Shown: one piece after another, positions 32,235 to 43,544 of the stretch
Layout: every line of letters begins with the position of its first letter
Position numbering within the stretch: position 1 is the first letter of the stretch
From: Bettongia penicillata ogilbyi
Lineage: Eukaryota; Chordata; Mammalia; Diprotodontia; Potoroidae
Length of the DNA stretch: 64,000 nt
Direction of reading: 5' to 3'
NCBI GenBank assembly: GCA_023548195.1
Contig: JAJHZJ010000579.1
Span: 1,156,084-1,220,083 of the forward strand
The notes under the pieces: model-generated
The model's input: the letters and a program-made list of their open reading frames with translations, nothing else
Databases searched by the model: none
Told to the model about the DNA's origin: nothing
Position numbers and translations under genes: made by a program

Positions 32235-32485
32235 GCTCAGGAGGTGCCAGAGTGGATAGAGTACTGAGTCAGGAGTCAAGTAGATTCAGACATTTATTTA
32301 CTAGCTGTGTGACCCTGACCAAGTCACTTAACCCTGTTTGCCTCAGTTTCCTCATCTATAAAATGAGCTGGAAAAGGAAATGGCAAACTAGAACAGTATC
32401 TCTGCCAAGAAAAGCCCCAAAATGGAGACGTGAAGAGTCAGATACAATTAAAAAATGACTTAGCAACAGCAACAGAAAGATGGGG
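32235..32485 (+). repeat. MAR1/WSINE-type CORE-SINE, nearly complete
   Basis: Head ('AGGTGCCAGAGTGGATAGAG'), core ('GTGACCCTGACCAAGTCACT', 'CCTCAGTTTCCTCATCTATA') and marsupial 3' part ('GGAAATGGCAAACTAGAACA', 'AGTCAGATACAATTAAAAAA', then an ACAGCAACAG end). Confidence 0.88.
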
Positions 32486-32654
32486 GAACTGTAAATCCCC
32501 ATGAAATAAAGATGGGTTGAAGAAAATATGGGTGTTCACTTTTGAGAAGGAAAATGGAATGGGGCATTATAGCTTTCCTTAAGCATTTGGAGAATTATTA
32601 TGTGAAAGTGGAATATAGTAAAATTAGGAGAAATGATGGGAGGTACAAAGAGAC

Positions 32655-32675
32655 AGTTTTTTTTTTTTTTTTTAA
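32655..32675. repeat. T homopolymer
   Basis: About 18 T; possibly an antisense retroposon tail. Confidence 0.8.
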
Positions 32676-32864
32676 GTATAAGAAAATACTTCACAAAAAT
32701 GAGATACCTTAAAGTGAAATGCTATGCTCCAGGAAGGTGTAAGTTTCCTGTTTTGAAGGACTGTAAGTGGAAATGAGATAAATACAGCTCAGGAAAGTTT
32801 TAGAGGACATTTTTGTTAGGAGTACCTTTTAGACTGAGATTCTGTGTCCCTGGTACTAGAAACC

Positions 32865-33030
32865 TTTGTATCCCATTGTTTCTTCTCTCCACATACTTTT
32901 CAGCTCCCTGTTTTCTTCCCCCATTACAGGGCAAATTTCTTGAGGGCTTTTTGCTTGAATTTGTATCCCTAGTATTTAGCACAGTGCCAGGCACATAGAA
33001 GGTGCTTTATAAATGTTTATTTCCTTCCTC
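32865..33030 (+). mobile_element. L2 3' tail
   Basis: 'GCACAGTGCCAGGCACATAG' followed by 'AAGGTGCTTTATAAATGTTT', a clear L2 terminus. Confidence 0.75.
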
Positions 33031-33835
33031 CATCTAAAAACAGGAAAAAACTAATGCCACAAGTCAAAGAAAAGATGCTTCATATTTGTGGGGCACATTT
33101 CAACTGTGTGCAGGACAGGCTTGATACCTCTCCTCATTCAAACATTTACTAAATGTCATTCTCACTCAAAATTAGAAAGAAGAGAAAGAGACTAACTTTA
33201 GCCTGTTAGGATCTTTTGAAAAATCCCCAGTATTGGCTCAGCAGTCAATCAAAAGTCCATTTTTTCACCACATTGTTAGCCCATCAAAATCAGTTACCGA
33301 AGGTCTGTGCATATTTGAAACTCCATGTAGGGATTGCATCAGTTGTCCAAGCTTCATTTCCTCATAAGGACTGGGCTAGGTCAGTCCCCTGTTAAGATTT
33401 ATAATTATTACTTGCCTTCTAATAAAAATCAGTTTCTCATTACCCACTTTTTGAATAGCCCTGTTAGAATGAGAGTTCAATTATCTCATATATTTTAGGC
33501 AGTCACCTGCCTGGAGGTTATCCTATTTGGCCTTGAGACTTCCCTTCCCATCCTAGAAATTTCAGATTCTGTGACATGAAACTCTCATTGATCTATGTTG
33601 CAAGTGTAGGGGTCCAGCACCCTTGCTTTTTAACCACTGAACCCTTAGATCCTGGGTAATTTTCTGCATTCCACAAAACATGTGTCTCCAATCACAGCTG
33701 AAGTTGAGAGATCTTTAATATTAGTAGAGGGCAAGATCAGGAATATGGCTTTCCTGTGTGTATGAGTTATTTCTTGGGAATTAGGGTGCAACTTGGAGTT
33801 GTGTTATTTTCCACAGATACATACATTCTGCCCAC
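33031..33835. other. No recognisable gene or repeat
   Basis: Apparently unique DNA. Confidence 0.4.
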
Positions 33836-33837
33836 TC

Positions 33838-33867
33838 AAACACACACACACACACACACACACACAG
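33838..33867. repeat. (CA)n microsatellite
   Basis: About 14 CA units. Confidence 0.95.
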
Positions 33868-33869
33868 GA

Positions 33870-35630
33870 GTTATTAAGGTTTGTAGTGGAAAACTTTTCA
33901 CCACATGGGACGCAAATGTGACGTCAAGACTCACTATATGTAGGGTACGCTGAAGCATTTGGTTACAATTAGTCCTGACTAGCATACATAAAAATATATT
34001 CAAAGAACTTTGGTGCGTGCTGAGCAGAGAGTTGATAGTTCTTTAAAGTTCTGTTCTATTATTACTTTTCTGCTGCTTTCATATTGAACTTCAATTAAAT
34101 ACTCTCATTGGTTCAATGGAATGGGATTTCCATTTGAAATTAACATTTGTCAACAGATACATTTATAAACAGCTGTGGTTTACTTAGGGTATGTACGGTA
34201 TCATTATCCAGACCATCTGGTCATTCTGCTGGATGGTGTTTCCTCTTTGGTCTCTTGCTCTGACAAAATAATTTATCATCTATAATCTGCTTACGCTCTG
34301 TAGAGGGGAGCTTGCTGTCTCTCACACCTCATAGAATCAAAATAAATGAATTCGACAAATAAAAGAGGTCACAGGGGGTGAATGGGCCATTTCAAAGGGA
34401 AATGTCTGGCCTGGTTACTATTTTCCCCTCCCCCATTTTTTTTTTATTAAACATAGCCAGATTATAGAGAAAAATCAGTTCATAAAAAAGCAATGCAAAC
34501 ATCTGTCATAACATCTGAAAATAAAACAATGTTCAAATAGAAATATTTTCCAAGATTTATTTGCTTGATTCATTTGTATATTTTATTTTAGAAATTTTGC
34601 CACATCTCAGAATTGCTTAAGAAATAAGAACTTTTTTTTCATAATTTATTGTGAGCATCAATAGCTTTCTTAACAGCAATTCTTCCATTAATGGTCACCA
34701 CCACCTCCATTCCCATTATCAGGGGATCTTTATAAGTAGGTGAAAAGAATATATTCTATGTGTAATATAGGCAACTATATGTGTAAAGTCTAAAGAAAAG
34801 TAAGTAGGGAAGACAACTCAACAGATTTGACATAACGTAGTGTTTTAAATATTGAAAGGCAAAGGAAGTTTGAAAAAAATCAGTTACACAAGTGCTGAAT
34901 GTTACCTACATTATCCTTTGTTGGGAGATTTTGCTTAACACTTTCAATGTCACAGAGTTAGGTTCAGTGAAGTATGTAGGTGGGGAAGAAAGCATAAAGA
35001 AAAAAATTCAGGAATCTCATACTCAAAGTTGTATTGGATTTCTCTTACTAAGACTCATAAATATAACTGATTAAAGGATAAAGAGAATATATGTGTATCT
35101 TTAAAAACAAAAGATAATCATACTAGAAAATATAACCTCTGGGAAACTGGCATTTTTTCATATTACTTGTCTTGAGGGGACAGGAAGAAATCATTTCTGT
35201 CCAGGGAAAAAAGTGATTCTGTTCATGACACTGAAAGCTTAGTATCAACATTTAGACATTTAAAATAGGGGAACAAAGTAAGAAAATTTGGTTTCAACTG
35301 AATCTTCTGAAAAATAAGGAATTCTATTTCAGAAAGATTCAAGGTTAATTTAGCAGAGGTAAACAATAAAATACAGATTTGATTTTAAAAGGGCTTTATT
35401 ACCTTTGTATTATCTTCAATATTAATTAGCATATTGAAAATACTTTTCTATTTTGACAGATCCGTAATTTTAATAAATACTTGTTGAGTGAATGAAGAAA
35501 GTGAAAATAAGCTTACAAACAATTTCCAGGAACTTCTATTAAGTGCATTGTAGTTGCAATTGTTACAATAAAAACAATAATAACCATTTTCCCTATTATA
35601 AACAAGTTGAAATATTACCTTTAAAATTTT
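33870..35630. other. Low-repeat stretch, no gene seen
   Basis: The longest stretch here without a recognisable transposon. 33950-34420 has balanced composition and little decay signature; it could hold a conserved non-coding element, but this cannot be shown from one sequence. No open frame over 60 codons with a motif. Confidence 0.4.
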
Positions 35631-35634
35631 TGCT

Positions 35635-35745
35635 AAATAAACACATATTTGAATGAATGAATATATTATTAATTTATGCTAAGAACTGAGGATAGACAAA
35701 GCAAGGTAGTCCATTCCCTGAAGGAACTTACATTCTAATATTTAA
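35635..35745 (-). mobile_element. L2 3' tail
   Basis: 'GAATGAATGAATATATTATT' then 'CATTCCCTGAAGGAACTTAC' fits an antisense L2 end. Confidence 0.6.
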
Positions 35746-35944
35746 AGTTCTACCCCACATGGAGAGTGGAGGCTATCATTCTTGTATGCGAAATCATTTA
35801 TCACAAGGATAGTATCTAGAATAACAGGGTAATTGATTGATACAGGTATGGGCATGTCAGGGAGATGACCAGAGCGGAAAGTGACTAACATGATGAGCTC
35901 TCACCAATCAGGAGAGACCCTTCAACATCAATTATTACCATCTT

Positions 35945-36240
35945 TTGTTATTTTTGACAGTATGAGGTGAAACCCCAGAGTTGTATATGGGCATAGATCT
36001 TATTATTGGTCATTTTAAGCACATTTTTATTATTTCAATGGTTTGCGATTAGTTTTTTGAGTGGTATTTGTCCACATCCTTTGATGACATTCATTGGAAA
36101 ATGGCTCTTGGTCTTATTTATGTTAAATATCTATGTGTTTTGAAAATCATGCCTTTATCAGAGATAGCTGAAAGAAATATCCTCCCCCCAACCAATCAAC
36201 TTTTTCCCTTGTTATTTTGTTTGCTTTGTTAACCATACTA
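35945..36240 (-). mobile_element. L1 ORF2 C-terminal fragment (old)
   Basis: Blocks 'GAGGTGAAACCCCAGAGTTG', 'AAGCACATTTTTATTATTTC', 'CACATCCTTTGATGACATTC' and 'CATGCCTTTATCAGAGATAG' align in order with 41880-42125 of the younger L1. Diverged and stop-filled. Confidence 0.7.
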
Positions 36241-36309
36241 CTTCCTACAGAATGGCTAAGGTAAAGACTTAGACTTTTCAGAAAATAGTTATGAGAGTTA
36301 GGTTACAAG

Positions 36310-36480
36310 AGTAGTATAGTAAATAGAGGACTGAATTAAGGATCTAAGAATCTTGGGTTCTATTCCATGTCTGCCACTTGGTACCAGGATGACTTTAGGC
36401 AAATCAAAATCACTTCAATTTTTTTTTTTTGTCAAATAAGATCTCTTCCAGTTCTGAAATTCTGTACCTTTACTAGTAGA
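36310..36480 (+). repeat. MIR-type SINE
   Basis: 'AGTAGTATAGTAAATAGAGG', 'TTCCATGTCTGCCACTTGGT' and 'GATCTCTTCCAGTTCTGAAA' are in sense MIR order; a T-run interrupts the core. Confidence 0.6.
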
Positions 36481-36594
36481 AAAGAAGCTTTAATTAGGAA
36501 GGAATAAAAGTTACCCACAATCCCCCACTTCTGGTGCTTACCTCTCCTAGATTTCCTTCCATCTCTTCTGAATGTATGATCAAGAGTACATATA

Positions 36595-36730
36595 TAATTG
36601 TCATGTTATTTCCCACATTAGTATGTTAGTTCTTTGATAGCAGGATTGTATTTTTCCTTTCTTTGTATTCTCAGAGCTTAACACAGAACCTGGCACATAA
36701 TAAGTGTTTTACAAATTCTTGTTAACTGAT
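36595..36730 (+). mobile_element. L2 3' tail
   Basis: 'CTCAGAGCTTAACACAGAAC' and 'CTGGCACATAATAAGTGTTT'. Confidence 0.7.
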
Positions 36731-36732
36731 AT

Positions 36733-36905
36733 TGTTCCATCATTTTTCAGTCTTACCTGACATTTCGTGACCCTATTTGTGGTTTTCTTGGAAAATGTAG
36801 TGAAGTGGTCTTAGGTTTCCTTCTCCAGATCATTTACAAATGAGCAAACTGAGAGGCAAACAGGGTTATACGATTGGCTAGTAAGAGGAAAGTTGGAAAT
36901 AGTCT
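36733..36905 (-). repeat. MAR1/WSINE-type CORE-SINE
   Basis: Antisense 3' part ('CATTTCGTGACCCTATTTGT', 'GGTTTCCTTCTCCAGATCAT') followed by core ('GAGAGGCAAACAGGGTTATA'). 5'-truncated. Confidence 0.75.
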
Positions 36906-37061
36906 AGCATGAATCCTAGATGTTTAAAGAATGGATTTCAAAGAGTTTAGGAAAAGGATAGATAAAATCTTTACCTACATACAGAACAGGACATAGGGAA
37001 TGAATACAAATCAAGTAAAGTAAAAGAGAATGAATACAAAATTATGGCTTAATCCTTTAAG

Positions 37062-37071
37062 AATATTGGCA
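37062..37071 (+). repeat. 5' TSD of HAL1-C
   Basis: AATATTGGCA; an exact copy is at 40143-40152. Confidence 0.85.
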
Positions 37072-37830
37072 TGGTGAAAAGGGGATAAAGCCAAGATGGC
37101 AGAGTAATAGCATGAATCTACTTCAGCTCTCCCCCCAAAGCCTTTAAAATATCTGTAAGAAATGACTCTAAACAAATTCTAGAGCAGCAGAATTCACAAA
37201 ATGACAGAGTGAAACAGATATCCACCCAAGACAACCTGGAAGGCTGATGGGTTTAGCAGAGCACAGGCCATCTGCACCACCACAGACAGAACTGGAGCAG
37301 GCTTCAGGGTGCTGAATCGCAGGCAGCTGCTGGAGTTTCCAGATTTCTCAAACCATAAACACCTTCAAAATGTCAGTGAGAAAGCTCTTTTACCTGGGTG
37401 AAATGAGAGCACAGTCCTACCTCAGCCCCTCATCCAGGGCAGCTGTGGTCACTACCACAGCAGCTGCTGTTTCTGCAGTGCTAAACCTATAGACTGTGGG
37501 GGAATTGAGCAGCAGATCTGGGTCTCAATCCTGAGTGGCAGTCCTGGGTTGAGGAGGAGCACAGGAATTGCCAAGCTGATGATGGCTGTGGAGAGGGAAT
37601 CCTACTCACAGATCCAGAGCAGAAAAGAGTGCTTGTGGTTACTCACAGATCAGACTGCTGAGCAGGAGAGGAGTAAACATCTCTCCCTTGACTGTGCCAC
37701 TTTGGAGGAAGTGAAAACTTACAGGTCCCTAGAGATATGTCAGAGAACAGCTGCACAAAACCTCTGAAGCTTGGGGTAGTATGCTCTCCACTTAACAAAG
37801 GACTCAAAAATCAAGTAATTGGATGGGAAA

Positions 37831-38960
37831 ATGCCCCAAAAGAGGAAATAATAAAACTATAGAAGGTTACTTTCTTGGTGAAAAGATATTTTCTTCCATT
37901 CTTTCAGATGAGAAAGAGCAAACATACAATCAGAGAAAGACCAAAGCATACAACTGGAGGAAGACTACTATATCCAAAAGCTCCTATATCCAAGGTCAAG
38001 ATCAAGACTCCTATATTCAAAGCCACCAAAAAATATTAAATGGTCTCAGAACATGGAAGACCTCAAAAAGGATTTTGAAAATCAAGTAAGAGGTAGAGAA
38101 AAAATTGGGAAGAGAAATGACAGCAGTGCAAGAAAATCATGAAAATGAGTCTTTGAGTCAACACTTTGCTAAAGAGACCCAAAAATACCGAAGAAAATAA
38201 CACCTTTGAAAATAGACTAACCCAATTGGCAAAAAGAGATCCAATGAGGAGAAGAATGACTTAAAATGGCCAGATGGAAAAGGAGTTCCAAAAGCTCACT
38301 GAAGAAAATAAATACTTTTTTAAAAATTAGAATGGAGCAGATAGAAAGTAATGACTTTATTAGAAGTCTAGAAATTATAAAACAAAACCAAAAGAAGCAA
38401 AAAAATAGAAGGCAGTATGAAATATCTCACTGAAAAAAAGTAGATCCAGAAAAGATAATTTAAAAATTATTGCTCTACCTGAAATCCATGATCAAAAGAA
38501 GAGCCTAGTATCATCTTCCAAGAAATCATTGAGGAAAAATGCCCTGATATTCTAGAATGAGAGGGTAAAATAGAAATGGAAATAATTCACTAATTATCTC
38601 CTGAAAGAGATCCTAAAAAGAAAACTCCCAGAAATACTGTAGCCAAGTTCCAGATTTCCCAAATCAAGGAGAAAATATTACAAGCAACCAGAAAGAAACA
38701 ATTCTAGTATTGTGGAAATAGAATCAGAAGAACACAGGATTTAGCAGCTTCTACACTAATGGATCAAAGGCTTGGAACATATTCCAGAGGTCAAAGGAGA
38801 TAGGATTAAAACCAATCACCTACCCAACAAAACTGAGTATAATACTTCAGGGAAAATATGGAATTTCAATGAAATAGAGGACTTCCAAGCATTCTTGTTG
38901 AAAAGACCAGAGCTAAATGGAAAATTTGACTTTCAAATACAAAAATCAAGAGAAAAATGA
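37831..38960 (+). pseudogene. HAL1-C ORF1 (broken)
   Basis: Open segments 37823-38089 and 38772-38960 show the N-terminus ('NKTIEGYFLGEK') and the C-terminal domain end ('NEIEDFQAFLLKRPEL.GKFDFQ'). The coiled coil and RRM-like regions carry many indels. The usual stop is altered, extending the last frame by a few residues. Confidence 0.8.
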
Positions 38961-39086
38961 AAAAGTAAACAGGAAAGAGAAGCCCTAAGGAACCCATTAA
39001 AGTTGAACTGTTTACACTCCTACATGGAAAGATGATATTTGTAACTCATGAGACCTTTTTCAGTATTATGGTAGCTAAAAGATACA

Positions 39087-39318
39087 TATGTGTGTGTATG
39101 TGTTTATGCATGCATATATGTGTGTATGTATATGATATACACATATATACATGCCTGTTATACATATGTATATTGGGTGCCTATGTATGCATGTGTGTTA
39201 TGTGAGTATGTGTGTAGATATGTATGGGGGTGTATGTGCATACACATATTTGTACACATACATATATACATACACACATATATTTATATATACATATATG
39301 TATGCACACATACACGGG
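39087..39318. repeat. Long alternating purine-pyrimidine microsatellite in HAL1-C
   Basis: About 230 bases of mixed (TGTA), (TATG) and (CATA) units with almost unbroken purine-pyrimidine alternation. Frames across it (39090-39381) are artefacts. Confidence 0.9.
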
Positions 39319-40046
39319 GTTAGGGCACAGGATGAGCTGAATATGAAGGAAAAATACCTAATAAATAAAATTTACTGTTGAGCAGAATGTACTAGGGCTA
39401 AGAAAAAGGGAGAGGTAGAATGTAGCAAATCACCTCACATAAAAGAGGGAAGAAAGAGCTTTTACAATGGAGGGGAAGAGCAAGGAGATGAAAGCGAATA
39501 AGTGAGTCTTACTCTCATGGGATTTGGCTTAAGGAGGGAATATTACACTCAATTGTGAATGGAAATCTATCTTATCCTGCAGGAAGGCAGGGAGAGAGTG
39601 ATAGGAGAGGGAAGATAATAGAAGGAACAGCAAATTGGGGAAAGAGATAATCAGAAGCAAACTCTATTGTAGGGGATCAGGTCAAGGGAGAGAATGGAAT
39701 AAAAGAAGGGCAGGATAGGACAGAAGGCAATATGGCGAGTCTTTTGCAGCATAACTATTATGGAAGTGTTTTGCATGGCTACGCATGCATGGCCTATGTT
39801 GAATTGTTTGCTTTCTCAATGAGGATGGGTGGGGAGGGAGGAAGGGACAGAATATAGAACTCAAAGCTTTAAAAATGAATGTTAAAATTGTTTTTGCATG
39901 CAACTGGGAAATAAGATGTACAGGCAATGCAGTAAAGACATCTATTTTGTCCTACAGGAAAATAGAAGGGAAGGGCATGGAAAAAGAGGGGGTGATAGAA
40001 GGGAGAACAAACTGGAGGAAAGGGTGGATGGGGTCCGTGCTGTCCT

Positions 40047-40075
40047 GGGGTGGGGGTGGGGAGACATGGGGAGGA
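40047..40075 (+). promoter_or_regulatory. G-quadruplex-capable tract in the HAL1-C tail
   Basis: Four G-runs of four or more (GGGGTGGGGGTGGGG, then GGGG) in the distal tail, at the same place as in HAL1-D. Confidence 0.6.
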
Positions 40076-40259
40076 GATTTGGAATTCAAATTCTTGTGAT
40101 AGTGAATGTTGAAAACTGAAAAATAAATAAATTATTAAAAATAATATTGGCAGAAGAATAAAGGCTTAGAATTAATTTGGATAAAAAATGATTTGTATAG
40201 CAAATTAGATAAAAGCAGATGACCAAGAAGAGAGGGGACCACTACTCAGGGTGACGGAG

Positions 40260-40928
40260 ATGAAAAATGAATACATCAAGGAGGAACTGTTCAGTGCTTA
40301 TTTTGATTCAATTTTCTCTTTGAGGAGAATGGTTTTTAGAAAGAATAGAACAATAATGCAAGCTTGCTACCTAATGTAAATGAGATTTTAAGAGTTTATA
40401 TAGCTCTTCTTAATGAGTTCAAGTCAACAGACTGAAATGAAACACATTTCAAGGTATCAGAGGAACTAGTGATGCTGATTACTAGAAGACTGAAGAATGA
40501 GACAGGTACTGCAGAACTGAAGAAGGTTGAATGTCTTTTTTTTTTAAAGGAAAATATCTTCAAACTATAGGCCAGTGGGCTTGACTTAAACTTCTAGCAA
40601 ACTTCTAGAATGGTTTATTAAGTGGATAGAAAGGAAACACCTACAAAGTAGTGATTGAATGATCCCAAAAAATTAGTATTCGCTCTGTCAAGAACAGAAT
40701 GTGCTAAGTGGTAACCTCTTCTTGCTTTATTGACTATGAAAACTGCATATATCATTTATTTAGATTTTAACAAAGCTTTGCTATTCTCAGATATGGGTTA
40801 GAGAAGAGAACAGCTAGAGAAATTCAGGATGGGTGGAATATCCAACCCTATCCCCCAAAAGCAGTAATGAATTCATGGTAACTTGGAAATAAGTTCTCTA
40901 ATGGAGTGTCCCAGTGATCTCTGCTTGG
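40260..40928 (+). mobile_element. L3/CR1 copy (sense), segment 1
   Basis: Reverse transcriptase region on the plus strand: 'AACTATAGGCCAGTGGGCTT' (N-Y-R-P-V region), 'TTTAGATTTTAACAAAGCTT' (L-D-F-x-K-A-F region) and 'GAGTGTCCCAGTGATCTCTG' (V-P-Q-G-S region, decayed). Continues at 42817 and 43545. Confidence 0.75.
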
Positions 40929-40941
40929 CTCTTTATTTAAT
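40929..40941. repeat. TSD copy of L1-G (left)
   Basis: CTCTTTATTTAAT; an exact copy is at 42804-42816. Confidence 0.9.
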
Positions 40942-42803
40942 TTTTTTTTTTAAATAGAAGATTGTATGTGAAACTGCGAATCTCTATCATTCACAGCTCA
41001 CTTTTTTTATATTTTATTTTTTTTTAATGTTTTACAATCATTTCCTTAAAGTTAAGATTTTATCCCCCCCACCCTTCCCCCAATACCCCCCTCCCTCCCC
41101 ATGACAGCATACAATTCTGTTTAGGTTCTACATATACTTTCCTATTGAGCACATTTTCACTATATTCATGCTATGTAGTCGAACTAAAATAAATGGAAGA
41201 AATCATATAACAAATCAACACATAATACACTGAAACCCACCCACACACAAACATGATCTGCTACATTCTGCAAGGGACTTCCACATTTCTTTCTCTGAGT
41301 GTGGAAGGCATTTTGCCTTAGAAGACCGACATTAGGATTTTTTTTTTTCCTCAGTAAGTTCTTGTGTTATTACAAAGTTCCAAGTCTACCAGAAAAAACT
41401 CTCGCACACTGTGGTCGTTGCTGTGCACAAAGTTCTCCTGGTTCTGCTCCTTTCACTCAGCATCAGTTCATATAAGTCCTTCCAGGCCTTTCTGAAGTCT
41501 TCTTGTTCATCATTTCTTATGGTGCAATAGTACTCCATTACATTCATATACCATAATTTATTCAGCCATTCCCCAATTGATGGGCATCCCCTTGACTTCC
41601 AGTTTTTGGCTACCACAAAGAGTGCTGCTATAAATATTTTTGCACACGTGGGACCCTTTCCCATTTTTATAATCTCTTGGGGATACAATCCTAGTAGCGA
41701 TATTTCTGGGTCAAAGGGTATGCACATTTTTGTAGCCCTTTGGGCATAGTTCCAAACCGTTCTCCAGAAGGGTTGGATGATCTCACAGCTCCACCAACAA
41801 TGAATTAGTGTTCCAACTCTCCCACATCCTCTCCAGCATTTATCATTTTCTTGTTCTGTCATGTTTGCCAATCTTACAGGTGTGATGTGGTACCGCAGAG
41901 TTGTTTTGATTTGCATCTCTCTAATCAATAGTGATTTAGAGCACTTTTTCATATGATTATAGATATTTTTGATTTCTTCCCCTGAAAATAGCTTGTTCAT
42001 ATCCTTTGACCATTTATCAGTTGGGGAATGACTTGGATGGTTATATATTTGAGTCAGTTCTCTATATATTCTAGAAATGAGGCCTTTATCCCCGAGCTTA
42101 GCTGTAAAAATTTTTTCCCAATTTACTACATCCCTCCGAATTTTGGTTGCATTGGGTTTGGTTGTGCAAAAACTTTTCAGTTTAAAGTAATCAAAATTAT
42201 CCATCTTGCATTTCATAATGCTTTCTATTGTTTCTTTAGAAAAAAATTCTTCCCCTCTCTATAAATCTGATAAATACACTATACCTTGCTTCTCCAGTTT
42301 ATTCATGGTATCAATCTTTATACCTAAATCATGTACCCATTTGGACTTTATTCTTGTGTACGGTGTCAGGCATGGGTCTATGCCTCATTTCCGCCACACA
42401 GTTAACCAGTTTTCCCAGCAATTTTTGTCGAACAATGAGTTCTTATCCCAGAAACTGGGATCTTTGGGTTTATCAAACAGGAGGTTGCTATATTCCTTGC
42501 CAACTGTGTCTTGAGTGCCAAGCCTATTCCATTTGTCTACCCCTCTGTTTCTTAGCCAATACCAAGTGGTTTTGATAATTGCTGCTTTATAATACAATTT
42601 GAGGTCTGGTAGCGCTAGGCCACCTTCCCAAGCATTTCTTTTCATTAGTCCCTTTGATATTCTTTGATATTTGTTTTTCCAAATGAATTTTGATATTATT
42701 TTATCCAGCTCTAGAAAATAATTATCTGATAGTTTAATTGGTATGGCACTAAATAAGTAGATTAATTTAGGTAGAATTGTCATTTTTATTATATTAGCTC
42801 GGC
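40942..42803 (-). mobile_element. L1-G: 5'-truncated L1 with 13-bp TSD
   Basis: Minus strand: distal ORF2 (42783-41386), 3' UTR with a pyrimidine-rich tract on the plus strand (41065-41100), an internal A-rich tail (plus-strand T-run at 41006-41030), a further 50 bases, and the terminal poly(A) (plus T-run 40942-40951). Inserted into L3/CR1. It demonstrates active L1 ORF2p in this lineage after L3/CR1 died. Confidence 0.92.
41386..42783 (-). pseudogene. L1 ORF2 C-terminal part (5'-truncated, two stops)
   Basis: One frame runs 42783 to 41386 with only two internal stops (near 42385 and 42260). The first part has the post-RT block 'SKFIWKNKYQRISKGLM' and 'GGLALPDLKLYYKAAII'. The last 276 codons are open to the natural stop and include a CCHC-like motif (C-x3-C-x7-H-x4-C in 'CWRGCGRVGTLIHCWWSC') and 'EYYCTIRNDEQEDF'. 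The endonuclease and RT catalytic core are absent by truncation. Confidence 0.9.
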
Positions 42804-42816
42804 CTCTTTATTTAAT

Positions 42817-43022
42817 ATTTTAATAAATGACTTACATAAAGCCTTATATGACTTTTTATCAAAATCACAAATGACAATGATAGGAGGGGTGGCTTACACA
42901 GTAAAACCACTAATCCAAAAGATTTTGCCAGTTTATAACCTTGGACCAAATCAAACAAGATGAAATTTAATGGAATAAATATAAACTCTTTGACTTAGAT
43001 TTAAGAGATAAACCTCATAAAT
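42817..43022 (+). mobile_element. L3/CR1 copy (sense), segment 2
   Basis: 'TAATAAATGACTTACATAAA', 'AATGACAATGATAGGAGGGG' and 'AGATGAAATTTAATGGAATA' continue the RT thumb region of segment 1. Confidence 0.7.
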
Positions 43023-43024
43023 AT

Positions 43025-43508
43025 GTTTTCAGAAGTATAATGTAAGGACTCCAGTCCCCCATTGCTCAAATTAATAAAGAAATCTCAGGGAAACTCAAAT
43101 GTCCATCAGTCACCCAGTCAAAGTAAGGCCTAAAATAATTCCCACTCTTGGGGTCTTGAATATCAACTAGCCACCAAGTACCTAGGAATCTCCTGTCCAC
43201 CTTCAAATATAAGTCAGCACCAGTCCTCAGGTCTAGCCTCTCTACCTCTTCCCATGATGCTTCTTTCTGCTTAACCCACATGAGAACCTTATAAATATCG
43301 CCATATTTTACATGTTTTGGATCACCCAGGGCTCCCCAGTGTCCTACTTTCATCCTCCTTGACTGCCCCCTTCTTAATTGAGAGTATTTCCCCTCCATAA
43401 AACTGGTTTGCTTTACTTTGCCTCTGCTGAACCTGCCTCAGTGGGTTACCTACTTCCTTGTACTATACTTGGGCATCCTGAATCTTACTGAACCTGTATT
43501 AAGACACG
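43025..43508. mobile_element. Candidate solo LTR or unknown insert within L3/CR1
   Basis: About 480 bp of non-L3 sequence begins TGTAAGG and may end in AAGACA, giving TG...CA ends typical of LTRs. A clear TSD is missing. Orientation is uncertain: the plus strand has an AATAAAG near 43073 and an ATAAAA near 43397. It contains a minus-strand frame of 110 codons (43398-43066). It is absent from the expected L3/CR1 continuation, so it is an insertion. Confidence 0.4.
43066..43398 (-). other. Open frame of 110 codons inside the candidate LTR/insert
   Basis: Uninterrupted ATG-to-stop frame, rich in Trp (about six), Arg and Lys, e.g. 'GTWWLVDIQDPKSGNYFRPY'. I recognise no domain. It could be chance in a GA-rich insert or part of a mobile element protein. 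No promoter or Kozak context argues for expression. Confidence 0.3.
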
Positions 43509-43544
43509 TTTCTAAGTAGCAGAGTAACTTAAACTGATCCGTGG

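Larger units (their letters stand above)
37075..40142 (+). mobile_element. HAL1-C: near-full-length half-L1
   Basis: 5' motif 'AAGCCAAGATGGCAGAGTAA', 5' UTR, broken ORF1 (37831-38960), long alternating TG/TA microsatellite (39087-39318), double tail module (39565-39895 and 39938-40120) with a G-rich tract, and an (AAAT)n end. TSD of 10 bases. Older than HAL1-D. Confidence 0.88.

Noticed and set aside
39090..39381. Two overlapping 76-77 codon frames rich in Tyr, Cys and His
   Set aside because: Produced by the alternating TG/TA microsatellite of HAL1-C.
40942..41030. Classical 3' transduction of unique DNA by L1-G
   Set aside because: The extra segment resembles sequence at 31848-31890, so it is repetitive and not unique flanking DNA; left as an open question about L1 3' end types.
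42028..42575. Plus-strand frames of 73-102 codons
   Set aside because: Antisense shadows of the L1-G ORF2 frame, which is the real coding strand.
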